Shown piece after piece: positions 21,760 through 32,300 of a DNA stretch of 64,000 nt. Position numbers and translations under genes: made by a program. The first letter of the stretch is position 1. Each line of letters starts with the position of its first letter. This stretch comes from Prescottella equi (GTDB lineage Bacteria > Actinomycetota > Actinomycetes > Mycobacteriales > Mycobacteriaceae): the NCBI RefSeq assembly GCF_020171745.1, contig NZ_JAIVAH010000025.1, positions 1 through 64,000 of the forward strand, written 5' to 3'. The notes beneath the pieces were generated by a model, which did no database searches, was not told the DNA's origin, and worked only from the letters and a program-made list of their open reading frames with translations.

Positions 21760-23177
21760 TCCGAAACCTCCAAGCTGAGCAGATCTTCCACAGTTTCCCT
21801 ACGCAAGATTAGGCGTGAGGCGCCGTCCCGCACTGCCACCACCGCAGGGCGGGTGAGCAGGTTGTACCGGCTGGACATCGAATAGCAGTATGCGCCCGTG
21901 GCCGCGACGGCGAGCAAATCTCCGGGACCTAGATCATCAGGCATCCAGGCATCACGGATGACGATGTCGCCACTCTCACAGTGTTTGCCGACGACACGGG
22001 CCACGACGGGGGCGCCGTCGCTGTCCCGCGAGACGAGGCGCGCGTCGTACTCGGCCTGGTAGAGCGACGTGCGGATGTTGTCGCTCATGCCGCCGTCGAC
22101 GCTGATGTACCGCCGCGTCGCGCCACCGTCGAGGGTGACGTCCTTGATGGTGCCCACCTCGTACAGCGTGACGGTGCCGGGGCCGGCGATGGCGCGGCCC
22201 GGCTCGACCATGAGGGTCGGCACCGGCAGTCCCGCGGCCGCCGACTCGGTGGCGACGATGTGCGCGAGCTTGGCCGCGAGTTCGGCGACCGGCGGCGGGT
22301 TGTCGCTGTCCAGGTACGAGATGCCGAGACCGCCACCGAGGTCGACGATCGACAGCTGCGCCGTCTTCTCGGCGCCGAAGCGGTCGACGATCTCGCGGAT
22401 GAGCCCGATGACGCGGTGCGCGGCCAGTTCGAAGCCGTCGACCTCGAAGATCTGCGAGCCGATGTGGCTGTGCAGGCCGACCAGACGCAGATTGCCGGCG
22501 GCGAGGACCCGTGCGACGGCCTCCATCGCCTTGCCGCCGGACAGCGAGAACCCGAACTTCTGATCCTCGTGCGCGGTCGCGATGAACTCGTGCGTGTGCG
22601 CCTCGACACCGACGGTGATGCGGATCAGGACGTCCTGCACGACGCCGTGCCGGGCCGCGACCTCGTCCAGCCGGTCGATCTCGACCATCGAGTCGAGCAC
22701 GATGTGCCCGACGCCCGCCGCGACGGCGGTGTCGAGTTCGGCGACGGACTTGTTGTTGCCGTGCATCGTGATCCGCTCGGCGGGGAAGCCGGCGTGCAGT
22801 GCGACGGCCAGTTCACCACCGGACGCGACGTCCATCGACAGGCCCTCGTCGCGCACCCAGCGGGCGATCTCCGCGGACAGGAACGCCTTGGACGCGTAGT
22901 GGACGCGCTCGGCACCGCCGAAGGCGCGCGCCATCTCGCGACAACGGGAGCGGAAGTCGTCCTCGTCGACGACGAACAGCGGCGTGCCGTACTTCTCGGC
23001 CAGCTCGGTGACCGGGACACCGGCGATGCGGACGACGCCGTCGGTGCCGCGCTCGGCGCTGCGGGGCCACACCTGCTCGGGGAGCGTCGTCATCTCGGAC
23101 GGCGTCGCCGGGCGGGGCGGCAACCCGGGGGCGTGCTGGATCTCGGCGTGCCGGGGACCGGCGGGATGCGCGTTCAC
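21756..23177 (-). CDS. lysA: Diaminopimelate decarboxylase
   Basis: LysA (473 aa) decarboxylates meso-diaminopimelate to lysine. It is a fold-III PLP enzyme: the PLP Lys is in [13 protein letters not shown], the glycine-rich phosphate site is [10 protein letters not shown], and the C-terminal catalytic Cys is in [11 protein letters not shown] start it at the GTG at 23177, which overlaps the argS stop as GTGA; an upstream extension has no family similarity. Confidence 0.97.
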   Translation of the reverse strand: MNAHPAGPRHAEIQHAPGLPPRPATPSEMTTLPEQVWPRSAERGTDGVVRIAGVPVTELAEKYGTPLFVVDEDDFRSRCREMARAFGGAERVHYASKAFLSAEIARWVRDEGLSMDVASGGELAVALHAGFPAERITMHGNNKSVAELDTAVAAGVGHIVLDSMVEIDRLDEVAARHGVVQDVLIRITVGVEAHTHEFIATAHEDQKFGFSLSGGKAMEAVARVLAAGNLRLVGLHSHIGSQIFEVDGFELAAHRVIGLIREIVDRFGAEKTAQLSIVDLGGGLGISYLDSDNPPPVAELAAKLAHIVATESAAAGLPVPTLMVEPGRAIAGPGTVTLYEVGTIKDVTLDGGATRRYISVDGGMSDNIRTSLYQAEYDARLVSRDSDGAPVVARVVGKHCESGDIVIRDAWMPDDLGPGDLLAVAATGAYCYSMSSRYNLLTRPAVVAVRDGASRLILRRETVEDLLSLEVSE

Positions 23178-24826
23178 ATGCGCTCCGGTGCGCTGACGCC
23201 GAGCAGCTCGAGGCCGTTCGCGAGGACCTGACGCGACGCGGCGCACAGTGCCAGCCGCGCGGTGTGCAGCTCACCGGCCTCCTCGTCGCCCTGCGGCAGG
23301 ATCCGGCAGGCGTCGTAGAAGCGGTGGTAGGTGCCCGCGAGCTCCTCGAGGTAGCGGGCGATGCGGTGCGGCTCACGCAGCTCGGCGGCCTTCGCGACGA
23401 CGCGCGGGTACTCGGCGATCGTGCGGATGAGGTCGCCCTCGCGGTCGTGCGTGAGCAGACCCAGGTTCGGGTTCTCCGCGCTCAGGCCCAGGTCGGCGGC
23501 GTTGCGCGCGATCGAGCACAGCCGCGCGTGCGCGTACTGCACGTAGTAGACCGGGTTCTCGTTGGTGGTGCTCGCCCACAGCTCGAGATCGATGTCGATG
23601 CTCTGGTCCACCGACGAGCGGACGAGCGAGTAGCGGGCGGCGTCGACGCCGATCGCCTCGACCAGGTCGTCGAGCGTGATGACCGTGCCGGCGCGCTTGC
23701 TCATCTTCACAGCGACGCCGCCACGGACGAGGTTGACCATCTGGCCGATCATGACCTCGACGGTGTCCGGGTCGTCGCCGAACGCGGCCGCGGCGGCCTT
23801 GAGGCGGCCGATGTAGCCGTGGTGGTCGGCGCCGAGCATGTAGATGCACAGGTCGAAGCCGCGGGCGCGCTTGTCCTGGAAGTAGGCGATGTCGCCGGCG
23901 ATGTAGGCGGCGTTGCCGTCGGACTTGATGACGACGCGGTCCTTGTCGTCACCGAAGTCGGTGCTCTTGAGCCACCAGGCGCCGTCCTCGTGGTAGAGGT
24001 TGCCGGAGCCCTTGAGGGTCTCGACGGCCCGCTCCACCGCACCGGACTCGAACAGCGAGTTCTCGTGGAAGTAGACGTCGAAGTCGACACCGAACTCGTG
24101 CAGCGTGCGCTTGATGTGGGTGAACATCAGCTCGACACCGATCGACCGGAAGGTCTCGTGCTGCTCGGCCTCGGGCAGGTCGAGCACGCCAGGCGCCTGC
24201 TTCTGCACGTCGGCCGCGATGTCGACGATGTACGCACCCGCGTAGCCGTCCTCGGGGGCCGGTTCTCCCTTCGCCGCGGCGATGAGCGACCGCGTGAAAC
24301 GGTCGATCTGCGCGCCGTGGTCGTTGAAGTAGTACTCGCGCGTGACGTCGCCGCCCTGCGTGGCCAGGATGCGGCCCAGCGCGTCGCCGACCGCGGCCCA
24401 GCGGGTGCCACCGAGGTGGATGGGGCCCGTGGGGTTCGCGGAGACGAACTCGAGGTTGATCCGCTTGCCCGCGAGCGCATCGCCCTCGCCGTACGCCGCG
24501 CCCGCCTCGAGGGCCTTGGCGACGATTGCGCCCTGCGCGTCGGCGGCCAGGCGGATGTTGAGGAACCCGGGGCCCGCGACCTCGGCGGAATCGATGCCGT
24601 CGGACGCGGTCAGAGCCGCGGCGAGCCAGGTGGCGAGATCACGCGGATTCGCACCGGCCTTCTTGGCCACCTGCATCGCCACGTTCGTGGCGTAATCACC
24701 GTGCTCAGGGTTACGAGGACGCTCGACCGTCAGTGTCGCGGGCAGTACGGAAACGTCGAGTCCGTGCTCGGCGAGCACCTTCGCGGCGGTCCCTCGGAGC
24801 AGTTCGGCAAGGTCGGCTGGAGTCAC
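23174..24826 (-). CDS. argS: Arginyl-tRNA synthetase
   Basis: ArgRS (550 aa) charges tRNA-Arg. This class I enzyme has the HIGH-type motif as [16 protein letters not shown] (about residue 116), a KMSKS-type loop [10 protein letters not shown] and the C-terminal DALR anticodon-binding domain. It heads the argS-lysA-hom-thrC-thrB operon. A possible -10 element TAAGAT ends 8 nt before the GTG start at 24826, so the mRNA may be leaderless or nearly so, although GGA is also present upstream. Confidence 0.97.
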   Translation of the reverse strand: MTPADLAELLRGTAAKVLAEHGLDVSVLPATLTVERPRNPEHGDYATNVAMQVAKKAGANPRDLATWLAAALTASDGIDSAEVAGPGFLNIRLAADAQGAIVAKALEAGAAYGEGDALAGKRINLEFVSANPTGPIHLGGTRWAAVGDALGRILATQGGDVTREYYFNDHGAQIDRFTRSLIAAAKGEPAPEDGYAGAYIVDIAADVQKQAPGVLDLPEAEQHETFRSIGVELMFTHIKRTLHEFGVDFDVYFHENSLFESGAVERAVETLKGSGNLYHEDGAWWLKSTDFGDDKDRVVIKSDGNAAYIAGDIAYFQDKRARGFDLCIYMLGADHHGYIGRLKAAAAAFGDDPDTVEVMIGQMVNLVRGGVAVKMSKRAGTVITLDDLVEAIGVDAARYSLVRSSVDQSIDIDLELWASTTNENPVYYVQYAHARLCSIARNAADLGLSAENPNLGLLTHDREGDLIRTIAEYPRVVAKAAELREPHRIARYLEELAGTYHRFYDACRILPQGDEEAGELHTARLALCAASRQVLANGLELLGVSAPERM

Positions 24827-24994
24827 AGGAGTCCATCTTATTGCCTGGACCAGCGGGCCGTTTACCCAGTATCACCCTGTCTCCAAGGTTTCCCTCAGGG
24901 TCGGAACGTACAGTGGTGAAGCCTGATGGGGACCGGGGAGGCTCCCTGCCCCTCGAGGACGCCCTGTATCCCATCACCGAAAGAGCACTCATCG

Positions 24995-25906
24995 ATGCCC
25001 AGCGGTTCGGAAAATCGCGGTCCCGGCAGTAGCAAAACGGGGGCCAAGTCAGCCAAGGCGATCAAGGCAGCCAAGAAGAAGCAGGGTGGTGTGCCCGCGT
25101 CCAAGCGTGGAGGCGGCGCATCACGCCAGATTCCCTGGCTGACCATCGGCGCCGTCATCGCCGTCGTCGCGCTGATCGGCGTTCTCGCCGTCAACATCTT
25201 CCCCAAGTACCAGGACCAACAGGCCGTGGCGAAGTTCACGCCGTCGGAGTCCAACCAGGATCCGTCGTCGTCGATCGACGGCGTCGTCAAGGTCGATTAC
25301 CCGGCCGGCGTGCACGTCGAGTCGACCCAGCGGGTCGCGTACGACCAGACCCCGCCGTTCGGCGGACCGCACGATTCCGTGTGGGCGACGTGCACCGGCA
25401 CCGTCTACGCCGATCCGATCCGCACCGAGAACGCCGTGCACTCGCTCGAGCACGGCGCCGTCTGGATCGCCTACAACCCCGACAAGCTCGACGACGCGCA
25501 GCGCAAGCAGCTCGAGGAGCGCGCCAGCTCGCGTGACGGCTACATGCTGATGTCGCCCTACCCGGGCCTGGACTCCCCGATCTCGCTGCAGTCGTGGGGC
25601 CACCAGCTCAAGGTCGACAACGCCGACGACGAGCGCATCGACCAGTTCATCAAGGCGCTGCGCCTCAACCGCTACGCGTACCCCGAGGTCGGCGCGAGCT
25701 GCTCGACGATCCCCGGCTCGTTCGACCCGGCCAACCCGCCGCCGTTCGACGCGAGCGCCCCGGGCCCCGACGCGGTGCCGATGGACGGCGGCGGCATCAC
25801 GCCGGACGCCAACGAGACCGGCGGCGCGGCCGGTGTGCCCTCGGGTCTCCCGATGCCGACCGGCCTCGAGCAGGCCCCCGCTCCTGCCGCCGGCGGGAAC
25901 GGCTGA
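24995..25906 (+). CDS. DUF3105 membrane-anchored protein
   Basis: This 303-aa protein has a Lys/Gly-rich cytoplasmic N-terminus, one transmembrane helix (about residues 46-67) and an extracytoplasmic DUF3105 domain with the conserved HSLEHGAVWIAY core and a pair of cysteines (one at VWATCTGT, one at GASCSTIPG). The C-terminal 60 residues are Pro/Gly-rich and disordered. The function is unknown. It starts at the ATG at 24995, is divergent from argS, and is followed after 8 bp by a DUF305 protein; this DUF3105-DUF305 pairing is common in actinobacteria. Confidence 0.9.
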   Translation: MPSGSENRGPGSSKTGAKSAKAIKAAKKKQGGVPASKRGGGASRQIPWLTIGAVIAVVALIGVLAVNIFPKYQDQQAVAKFTPSESNQDPSSSIDGVVKVDYPAGVHVESTQRVAYDQTPPFGGPHDSVWATCTGTVYADPIRTENAVHSLEHGAVWIAYNPDKLDDAQRKQLEERASSRDGYMLMSPYPGLDSPISLQSWGHQLKVDNADDERIDQFIKALRLNRYAYPEVGASCSTIPGSFDPANPPPFDASAPGPDAVPMDGGGITPDANETGGAAGVPSGLPMPTGLEQAPAPAAGGNG

Positions 25907-25914
25907 TCGACGCG

Positions 25915-26640
25915 ATGACCGACATCGACACCCCGATGGAGACCGCAACCGAACCGAGCAGCCGCAGTCAGCGGACCGCGCTAGCGGTCGTGGGCCTGAT
26001 CGGCGTTCTCGCGATCGGTTTCGCCCTCGGTTTCTTCGTGCGGCTGCCGATCGACGACAACGGCACGCCGACTCCGGCGGCGACGTCGGTGGACGTCGGG
26101 TTCTCCCAGGACATGACCGTTCACCACAATCAGGCGATCGACATGTCGTCGATCGCGCTGACGAAGTCGACCGACCCCAAGGTCAAGAGCCTCGCCTTCG
26201 ACATCCTGACCAGCCAGCAGAACCAGGTCGGTCAGATGCAGGGGTGGCTGGCGCTGTGGGACAAGGCTCCACTGCCCACCGACGGCTACATGACGTGGAT
26301 GACCGAAAGCGACGGGCACGGAACACATTCGGGCCACGGGACCGCCGCGACTGGCGCTGCAGAGGAGCACGACAGCAGCAAGATGCCGGGCATGGCGAGC
26401 CCCGAGGAGATGGCCGCCCTCGGCCAGGCGTCGGGTCCCGAACTCGATGTGATGTTCCTGCAGTTGATGCTGCGGCATCATCAGGGCGGGCTGCCGATGA
26501 TGGAGTACGCCGAGCAGTACGCCGACGTCCCGGCCGTTCGCAATTTGGCGAAGAAGATGGTCTCGACCCAGCAGGGTGAGGCGACGCTCATCACGAACAT
26601 GCTGACGGAGCGCAACGCGTCTCCGCTTCCGATGAACTGA
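25915..26640 (+). CDS. DUF305 (ferritin-like) exported protein
   Basis: This 241-aa protein has one N-terminal membrane helix (about residues 23-45) followed by a His/Met-rich four-helix DUF305 domain. The signature motifs are MTVHHNQAIDM and LMLRHHQGGLPMMEYA, with additional His in a mid-loop (HGTHSGHG). DUF305 proteins bind metal, often copper, outside the cytoplasm. The start at 25915 is 8 bp after the upstream stop, suggesting coupling. Confidence 0.92.
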   Translation: MTDIDTPMETATEPSSRSQRTALAVVGLIGVLAIGFALGFFVRLPIDDNGTPTPAATSVDVGFSQDMTVHHNQAIDMSSIALTKSTDPKVKSLAFDILTSQQNQVGQMQGWLALWDKAPLPTDGYMTWMTESDGHGTHSGHGTAATGAAEEHDSSKMPGMASPEEMAALGQASGPELDVMFLQLMLRHHQGGLPMMEYAEQYADVPAVRNLAKKMVSTQQGEATLITNMLTERNASPLPMN

Positions 26641-26821
26641 CAGATCGTTTCATCGACCGTCACCGGGCGGCGCTCCCCCAGCGGGTGCGCCGCCCGGTCC
26701 GGTTCTGCCGCCGGTGCAACGTCGGCACCACGAGAAAAACACCGATCTACCAGCCGATGTGGACGATCGGCGACAATGCGCTACGCTAACTTCGCCCACT
26801 GGCACACCGGATTTCCGGTGC

Positions 26822-26894
26822 GCCCCCGTAGCTCAGGGGATAGAGCGTTCGCCTCCGGAGCGAAAGGCCGCAGGTTCGAATCCTGCCGGGGGCA
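26822..26894 (+). tRNA. tRNA-Arg (anticodon CCG)
   Basis: This 73-nt tRNA folds cleanly. The acceptor stem GCCCCCG/CGGGGGC has seven perfect pairs. There is a D-arm GCTC...GAGC, an anticodon stem TTCGC/GCGAA with loop CTCCGGA, and a T-arm GCAGG-TTCGAAT-CCTGC. The anticodon CCG reads CGG arginine codons, which are frequent in this genome. The discriminator base is A and the CCA end is not encoded. Confidence 0.97.
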
Positions 26895-26898
26895 CACG

Positions 26899-26930
26899 GA
26901 AGGCCCCACTCTTACGAGAGTGGGGCCTTC
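26899..26930 (+). terminator. Terminator of tRNA-Arg
   Basis: A perfect 14-bp stem GAAGGCCCCACTCT / AGAGTGGGGCCTTC with a TACG tetraloop begins 5 bp after the tRNA. TTTT follows a few bases later. It may also terminate the membrane-protein gene converging from the right. Confidence 0.88.
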
Positions 26931-26966
26931 GGCCGTTTTCGGGGTTGTACGCGCGTCGCTCCGGCC

Positions 26967-28232
26967 TCAGCGGGATCCCGAGCGCAGATCGAGTCCCCAC
27001 GCGCCGACACCGCACACGACGATCACCGCGACCGCGGCCAGGACGACCGGCGTCGAGCCCGACAACTCCTGCCCGAAGCCCGGCAGGTAGTCCGCGTACC
27101 GGTGGGGCATGCCGGCCGCCGCCACGACACCGGGGATCGCGACACCGAACGGCAGCGAGAGGCCGACCGTCGATGCGGGCGCGGACGTCGGGAGGCAGGA
27201 CCCGACCGTGTACCCCACGCCGACGGGTAGCGCGATCGCGTAGACGAAAACAGGGACGTCCGACTGATCGAGGTTCACCAGGGAGACCGCGGCCACCACC
27301 GCCAACAGCCCGAACCCGACCGGCGGGACCGGCCACCGGAGCCCCACCGCGGCACCGGCGACGATCAGCGCAGCGGGGATCGCGAGGGCCCACCAGCCGG
27401 CGCTCGTCCAGGGCGTTCCCACGGCCGCTGCGGCGAGCACCGCCGCACCGGCGAACACCAGCTGCCCGTCGCGCCCGGGCAACCGCCACGCGATCCACGC
27501 GACGAACGCCGTTGCCAGACCGACGTATGGGTACCACCACTCGGGACGTGCCGCCGATTCCATCAGGATCCGGTTGACGACGAAGGCCGCGACGGGCAGC
27601 GCGACGGCGGCCGCGAGCCAACGGGGCTCGACCCGCGTACCCCACGACGTTCGCCGGTCGACCACGGCCGCCAGGACGACGAGCGCTGCTGCCGCGACGG
27701 CGGGCCACAGCCCGACCACGCCCCCGCGCTCGACCTCCGCGAACGATGTCAACGGGGTGTAGGCGGTCCAACCGAAGTCCGCCGTGCCGACTCCGATCAG
27801 GTCGACGACCGCCCCCGACAGCAGGAAGGCGCCGACGGCACCCACCGCGAGCGCCGCCTGAGCGTTCCGTTCGCGCGCGGCGAGAGGCGAGACCGCACCG
27901 AGAACCATTCCTGCGGCAACGGCATTCGAGTACAGGAGCACCGCCGGATCCTCGGGGTACGACAGCAACTCCGGCAACGCGAGCAGCAGCAGCCCGGCCA
28001 CGGCCGCGGCCGTCACCAGAGCCAGCGACCGCCGCCGGGCCAGGGCGACGGTGACCAGCACGGCCACGACGGCCGCGGCCGCGACGCCGGCGCCCTTCCC
28101 GACGAGGGCAGCGGGCAGGGCGCTCTCGACGCTGACGTAGTCGTCGGGCATCGGGAACCACAGCACCCGACCAGCGAGCGCGCCGCACACCAGGGCAGCG
28201 AGCACGGGCACGATCCGAGCGAGACGACTCAT
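26967..28232 (-). CDS. Polytopic membrane protein of unknown function
   Basis: This 421-aa protein consists almost entirely of hydrophobic Ala/Val/Leu-rich segments, about twelve predicted helices, with no catalytic or transporter signature I recognise. It starts at the ATG at 28232 with AGGGAACAGGA directly upstream. The open frame continues upstream through the LLM gene in another phase, but that part is a shadow. It lies 26 bp after the LLM oxidoreductase, so the two are probably co-transcribed. Confidence 0.8.
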   Translation of the reverse strand: MSRLARIVPVLAALVCGALAGRVLWFPMPDDYVSVESALPAALVGKGAGVAAAAVVAVLVTVALARRRSLALVTAAAVAGLLLLALPELLSYPEDPAVLLYSNAVAAGMVLGAVSPLAARERNAQAALAVGAVGAFLLSGAVVDLIGVGTADFGWTAYTPLTSFAEVERGGVVGLWPAVAAAALVVLAAVVDRRTSWGTRVEPRWLAAAVALPVAAFVVNRILMESAARPEWWYPYVGLATAFVAWIAWRLPGRDGQLVFAGAAVLAAAAVGTPWTSAGWWALAIPAALIVAGAAVGLRWPVPPVGFGLLAVVAAVSLVNLDQSDVPVFVYAIALPVGVGYTVGSCLPTSAPASTVGLSLPFGVAIPGVVAAAGMPHRYADYLPGFGQELSGSTPVVLAAVAVIVVCGVGAWGLDLRSGSR

Positions 28233-28258
28233 TCCTGTTCCCTGCACCTTTCGCGGAG

Positions 28259-29284
28259 TTATCCGGCGTGTAGTTCGGCGATCACGTCGGCCATGCGGCG
28301 ATCCTGGTCGGGGTTGTCGGGCAGCGCCAGCGTGACACTCGGTGCGACGCCGTCGAGACGCTCGCGGACCACGTCGGCGAGCGCGTCGTAGCGGGCCGTC
28401 GGGACGACCGCGGTGAGGACGTCGTCGGTCACGATGTCGCGCAGACGATCCCAGTCGTCGCGCCGGACCAGGTCGGCCAGCCGCCCCTGCAGGTCGGGGA
28501 AGCCGTGCCGTTCGAGCGCCCCGCGGTAGGCGGGCGTCGAGTACAGGAAGGCGAACAGCCGGCGGCGTCGTTCGCGTTCCTCGGCGACGTCGGCGTCGGT
28601 GGCTCCGGTGATCACCTGCAGTCCCGCGACGATGTCGAAGTCGTCGAGCGAACGTCCCGCGGTCGCCGCGCCCTCGGCCAGCGCCGGCAGGCACTCGTCG
28701 ACGAGGTACCGCGGATCCGAGTTGGTCGGGTGCGTGACCAGACCGTCCGCGCACTCCCCCGCGACCCGCAGCATGCGCTGCCCGACACCTCCGAGGTAGA
28801 TCGGTGGCACCGACGTCTCCGTGTCGGGACCCGGGTTGAAGTACGGCTGTATCCGGGTGAACCGGTATCGATCGCCCTCGTACGCAACGAGTTCGCCGGT
28901 GCGGAACGTCTCGAAGGCCGCCCGCACGACGCCGACGTACTCGCGCATCGCCGCGGCGGGCGCGGTCCACGGCATCGCGTACCGCTCCTCGATGTTCTGC
29001 CGGATCTGGCTGCCGAGTCCGAGGTGGAATCGGCCTCCCGACATCTTCGACAGGTCCCACGCGGTGTACGCGGTGAGCAGCGGGCTCCGCACGAACGCGA
29101 GCGCGACCGACGTCCGGACGACGATCTGCTCGGTGGCCTGCAGCGCCAGCAAGGCAAGCAGGAACGGGTCGTGCACCGTCTCCGAGACGTGCAGCCCGTC
29201 GTAGCCGGCCGCCTCGGCGCGCCGCGCGAAGTCGGCCACCGCCATCGGATTCAGGGCGGGATCGGTTCCGGTGTAGACCTTCAT
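28259..29284 (-). CDS. LLM-class F420-dependent oxidoreductase
   Basis: This 341-aa TIM-barrel protein of the bacterial-luciferase-like family resembles the actinobacterial F420-dependent oxidoreductase subgroup TIGR03617. Supporting segments are the early AAGYDGLHVSET, TSVALAFVRSPLLTAYTAWD and the SGGRFHLGLGSQ motif near the deazaflavin phosphate site. The substrate is unknown. It is divergent from the arabinosyltransferase with 91 bp between the starts and is followed by a polytopic membrane protein. Confidence 0.88.
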   Translation of the reverse strand: MKVYTGTDPALNPMAVADFARRAEAAGYDGLHVSETVHDPFLLALLALQATEQIVVRTSVALAFVRSPLLTAYTAWDLSKMSGGRFHLGLGSQIRQNIEERYAMPWTAPAAAMREYVGVVRAAFETFRTGELVAYEGDRYRFTRIQPYFNPGPDTETSVPPIYLGGVGQRMLRVAGECADGLVTHPTNSDPRYLVDECLPALAEGAATAGRSLDDFDIVAGLQVITGATDADVAEERERRRRLFAFLYSTPAYRGALERHGFPDLQGRLADLVRRDDWDRLRDIVTDDVLTAVVPTARYDALADVVRERLDGVAPSVTLALPDNPDQDRRMADVIAELHAG

Positions 29285-29375
29285 CCGTCCGTTCTACCCG
29301 GCGAATTGCCGGAATTCGCGGTGGCACGGTGAGGGCGCTCGGTGACAAGTGTGATTGCCGTTACCATCGCTTCTC

Positions 29376-32300
29376 GTGGTCGACAGCATGGTGGGGGCGG
29401 AACATGCATCCGCAAAGGTGGCAACGAGAGAGCCGGGACCGGCACGTCCGGGGCGGTGGGACGTCCGGCGGGCGCGCCTGATCGCGATCATCGCGGGCGT
29501 CCTCGGCGTCCTGAGCGCGGTCGCGATTCCGCTGCTGCCGGTGAACCAGGACCAGTCGACGATCGCGTGGCCGCAGAACGGATCGACGGGCAGCGTCGAA
29601 GCGCCCCTCGTGTCGTACGCGCCGTTCACCTTCGACGCGCGGATCCCGTGCGCGACGGCCGCGGACCTGGACTCCGGCGGCGTGCTCGTCGCGACCATGC
29701 CCGCGGGCGCACCGGGAGCGGAACGCTACGGTCTCGTCGCGAAGACGGTCGCGGCCACCGAGTCCGCGCCCGCCCGCCTCGAGGTGATCCTGCGGGACCG
29801 GTCGCTGATCTCGACCCCGCTCTCGGAACTCCGCGGCGGCGAGTGTGCGATCGCCGTGTCGTCGACCTCCGAGCGGACGACGGCGTCGATCGCCGGATCC
29901 GTTGCGGCGGAGACGACGAAGACCGTCGACGGCGACGTTCGCCCCCAGATGGTCGGCGTCTTCAGCGATCTCGACGGCAGCGCACCGGCGGGCCTGCAGG
30001 TGACCGCCGAACTCGACACCCGCTTCTCGACCACGCCGACGCCGATCAAGATCCTCGCGATGGTCGTGGCGGTGCTCGCCACGTTGCTGGCGCTGGTCGC
30101 GCTGCACCGACTCGATCTCACCGACGGCCGCCGGGCCCGCCGATTCCTGCCCTCGCGGTGGTGGCGCATCGGATCGCTCGACGTCGTCGTGATCGGAACG
30201 CTCGTGCTGTGGCACTTCATCGGGGCGACCACCGCCGATGACGGCTACCAGTACACGATGGCCCGGTCGGCGCAGTCGTCCGGCTACATGTCCAACTACT
30301 TCCGCTACTTCGGCGTGCCCGAGACCCCGTTCGGCACGCCCTACTACTACATCTTCGGTCTGCTCGACGACATCTGGAGCGCCAGCCCGTGGGTGCGCCT
30401 GCCCGCACTGCTCGCCGGCATCGTCACCTGGCTGGTGCTCAGCCGGGAGGTCGTGCCCCGTCTCGGCGTCGCGGCGCGCACCAGCCGGATCGCTCTGTGG
30501 ACGGGCGCGCTGGGCTTCCTCGCGGTGTGGTTGCCGTACAACAACGGACTGCGTCCCGAGCCGATCGTCGCGGCCGGTGTGCTGCTCACGTGGTGCTCGG
30601 TGGAGCGGGCGATCGCGACCCGGCGCCTGCTGCCGGCGGCAGTCGCGATCCTCGTCGCCGCGGCGACGCTCTCGGTCGGGCCCTCCGGAATCATCTGCTT
30701 CGCCGCACTACTCGCCGGATTGCGTCCCCTGCTGCGGATCGTGATCGCCAGGGCCAGGACCGTCGGATTCGCGGCGTTGCTGCTGCCACTCCTGGCCGCA
30801 GGCACCGCTATTCTCGTCGCGATCTTCGCCGACCAGGCGCTCGCGGTCGTCCCGGCCATGCAGGACGCGCACGTCGCCGGCGGTCCCAGCGAGAAGTGGT
30901 TCAGCGAGAACCTGCGGTACCAGTGGTTGCTCAACGACACCGCCGACGGGTCGCTCTCCCGCCGGTTCGGCATCTTCGTGATGTTCCTGGGCCTGGCGGT
31001 CACCATCCTGGCGATACTTCGCAAGAACGGACGTATCCCCGGTACCTCGGTGGGGCCGTCCCGCCGGATCATCGGCGTCGTGCTCGGCGCCCTCGCGCTG
31101 ATGATGTTCACGCCCACCAAGTGGACGCACCATCTCGGTGTGTTCGCCGGACTGGCCGGCGCGCTCGCGGTCCTCACCGCCGTCGCCGTCGGTACCGCGG
31201 TGCTGCGTTCGCCCCGCAACCGTGCACTGTTCGCGGCAGCGGTCCTGTTCCTCCTGGCGTTCACGTTCATCGGGACGAACAACTACTGGTACGTCTCGGC
31301 GTGGGGTGTGCCGTGGTGGGACAAGCCGCCGTCACTTGCCGGCACCGGGGCGGCGACCGGACTGTTCGGTGGCGCGATCCTGATGGTCGGTGTCGCGACC
31401 TGGTGCCACCTGCGCGAGTCTCGGGTTCCCGCACCGGGTTCCCGGACCCGATGGGTGTGGGCGCTGCCGCCGCTGACCATCGCGGCCGCCGTGATGGTGG
31501 CGTTCGAGGTGCTCTCACTCGCAAAGGGCGCGGTGAGCCAGTATCCCGCGTACTCCGTCGGGCGAGCGAACTTCGATGCGCTGCGCGGCCAGAACTGTGG
31601 CCTCGCGAACGACGTGCTGCTCGAGACGGACCCGAATGCGTCCATGCTGCAGCCACTCTCGGGTGACGTGGCCACAGCGCTCGCCGGCACCGAATCCACC
31701 GGCTTCCGCCCCAACGGCGTCGCGTCGGACCTCAGCGCCGACGGGGAGACCGCGGCCGCCGCGGGCACCGCGAACCTGGTCGACCCGGACGCGGCGCCCA
31801 CCTCCACCGACAACACGGCCGGAACCGGTGGCGGCGAGGGGGCAGTGGGCATCAACGGCAGCACCGTCGCGCTACCGTTCGGACTCGACCCCGCGGCAAC
31901 GCCCGTGCTCGGCAGCTACCGCGCCAGCGACCAGATGCAGGCATCGCTGGTCAGTGGGTGGTACGGCCTGCCCGACGTCGGCGCCGACGGGACCCGCGGC
32001 GACATCGTCTCGGTCGCCGTGGCCGGGCGGATCCGCTCGGTGGACCGCGACGGCATCGTCACGTACGGCCAGGACCTCGAGCTCGAGTACGGTGTCCGCC
32101 GACCCGACGGTTCGGTGGACGTCCTGGGCCGGGCGTTGCCCTACGACATCGGTCCCGCGCCGTCGTGGCGGAACGTGCGGGTTCCCCTGGACCAGTTGCC
32201 CGCCGAGGCCGACGCGGTTCGCCTCGTCGCCTCCGACGAGGACCGCGACCCGGACCAGTGGCTGGCGGTGACCCCGCCGCGTGTGCCGCAGACCCGCACC

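Noticed and set aside
26967-29348. A 793-codon minus-strand frame joining the membrane protein to sequence over the LLM gene
   Set aside because: The part upstream of 28232 is in a different phase from the real LLM gene and has no similarity to anything; the membrane protein has its own start and ribosome-binding site.
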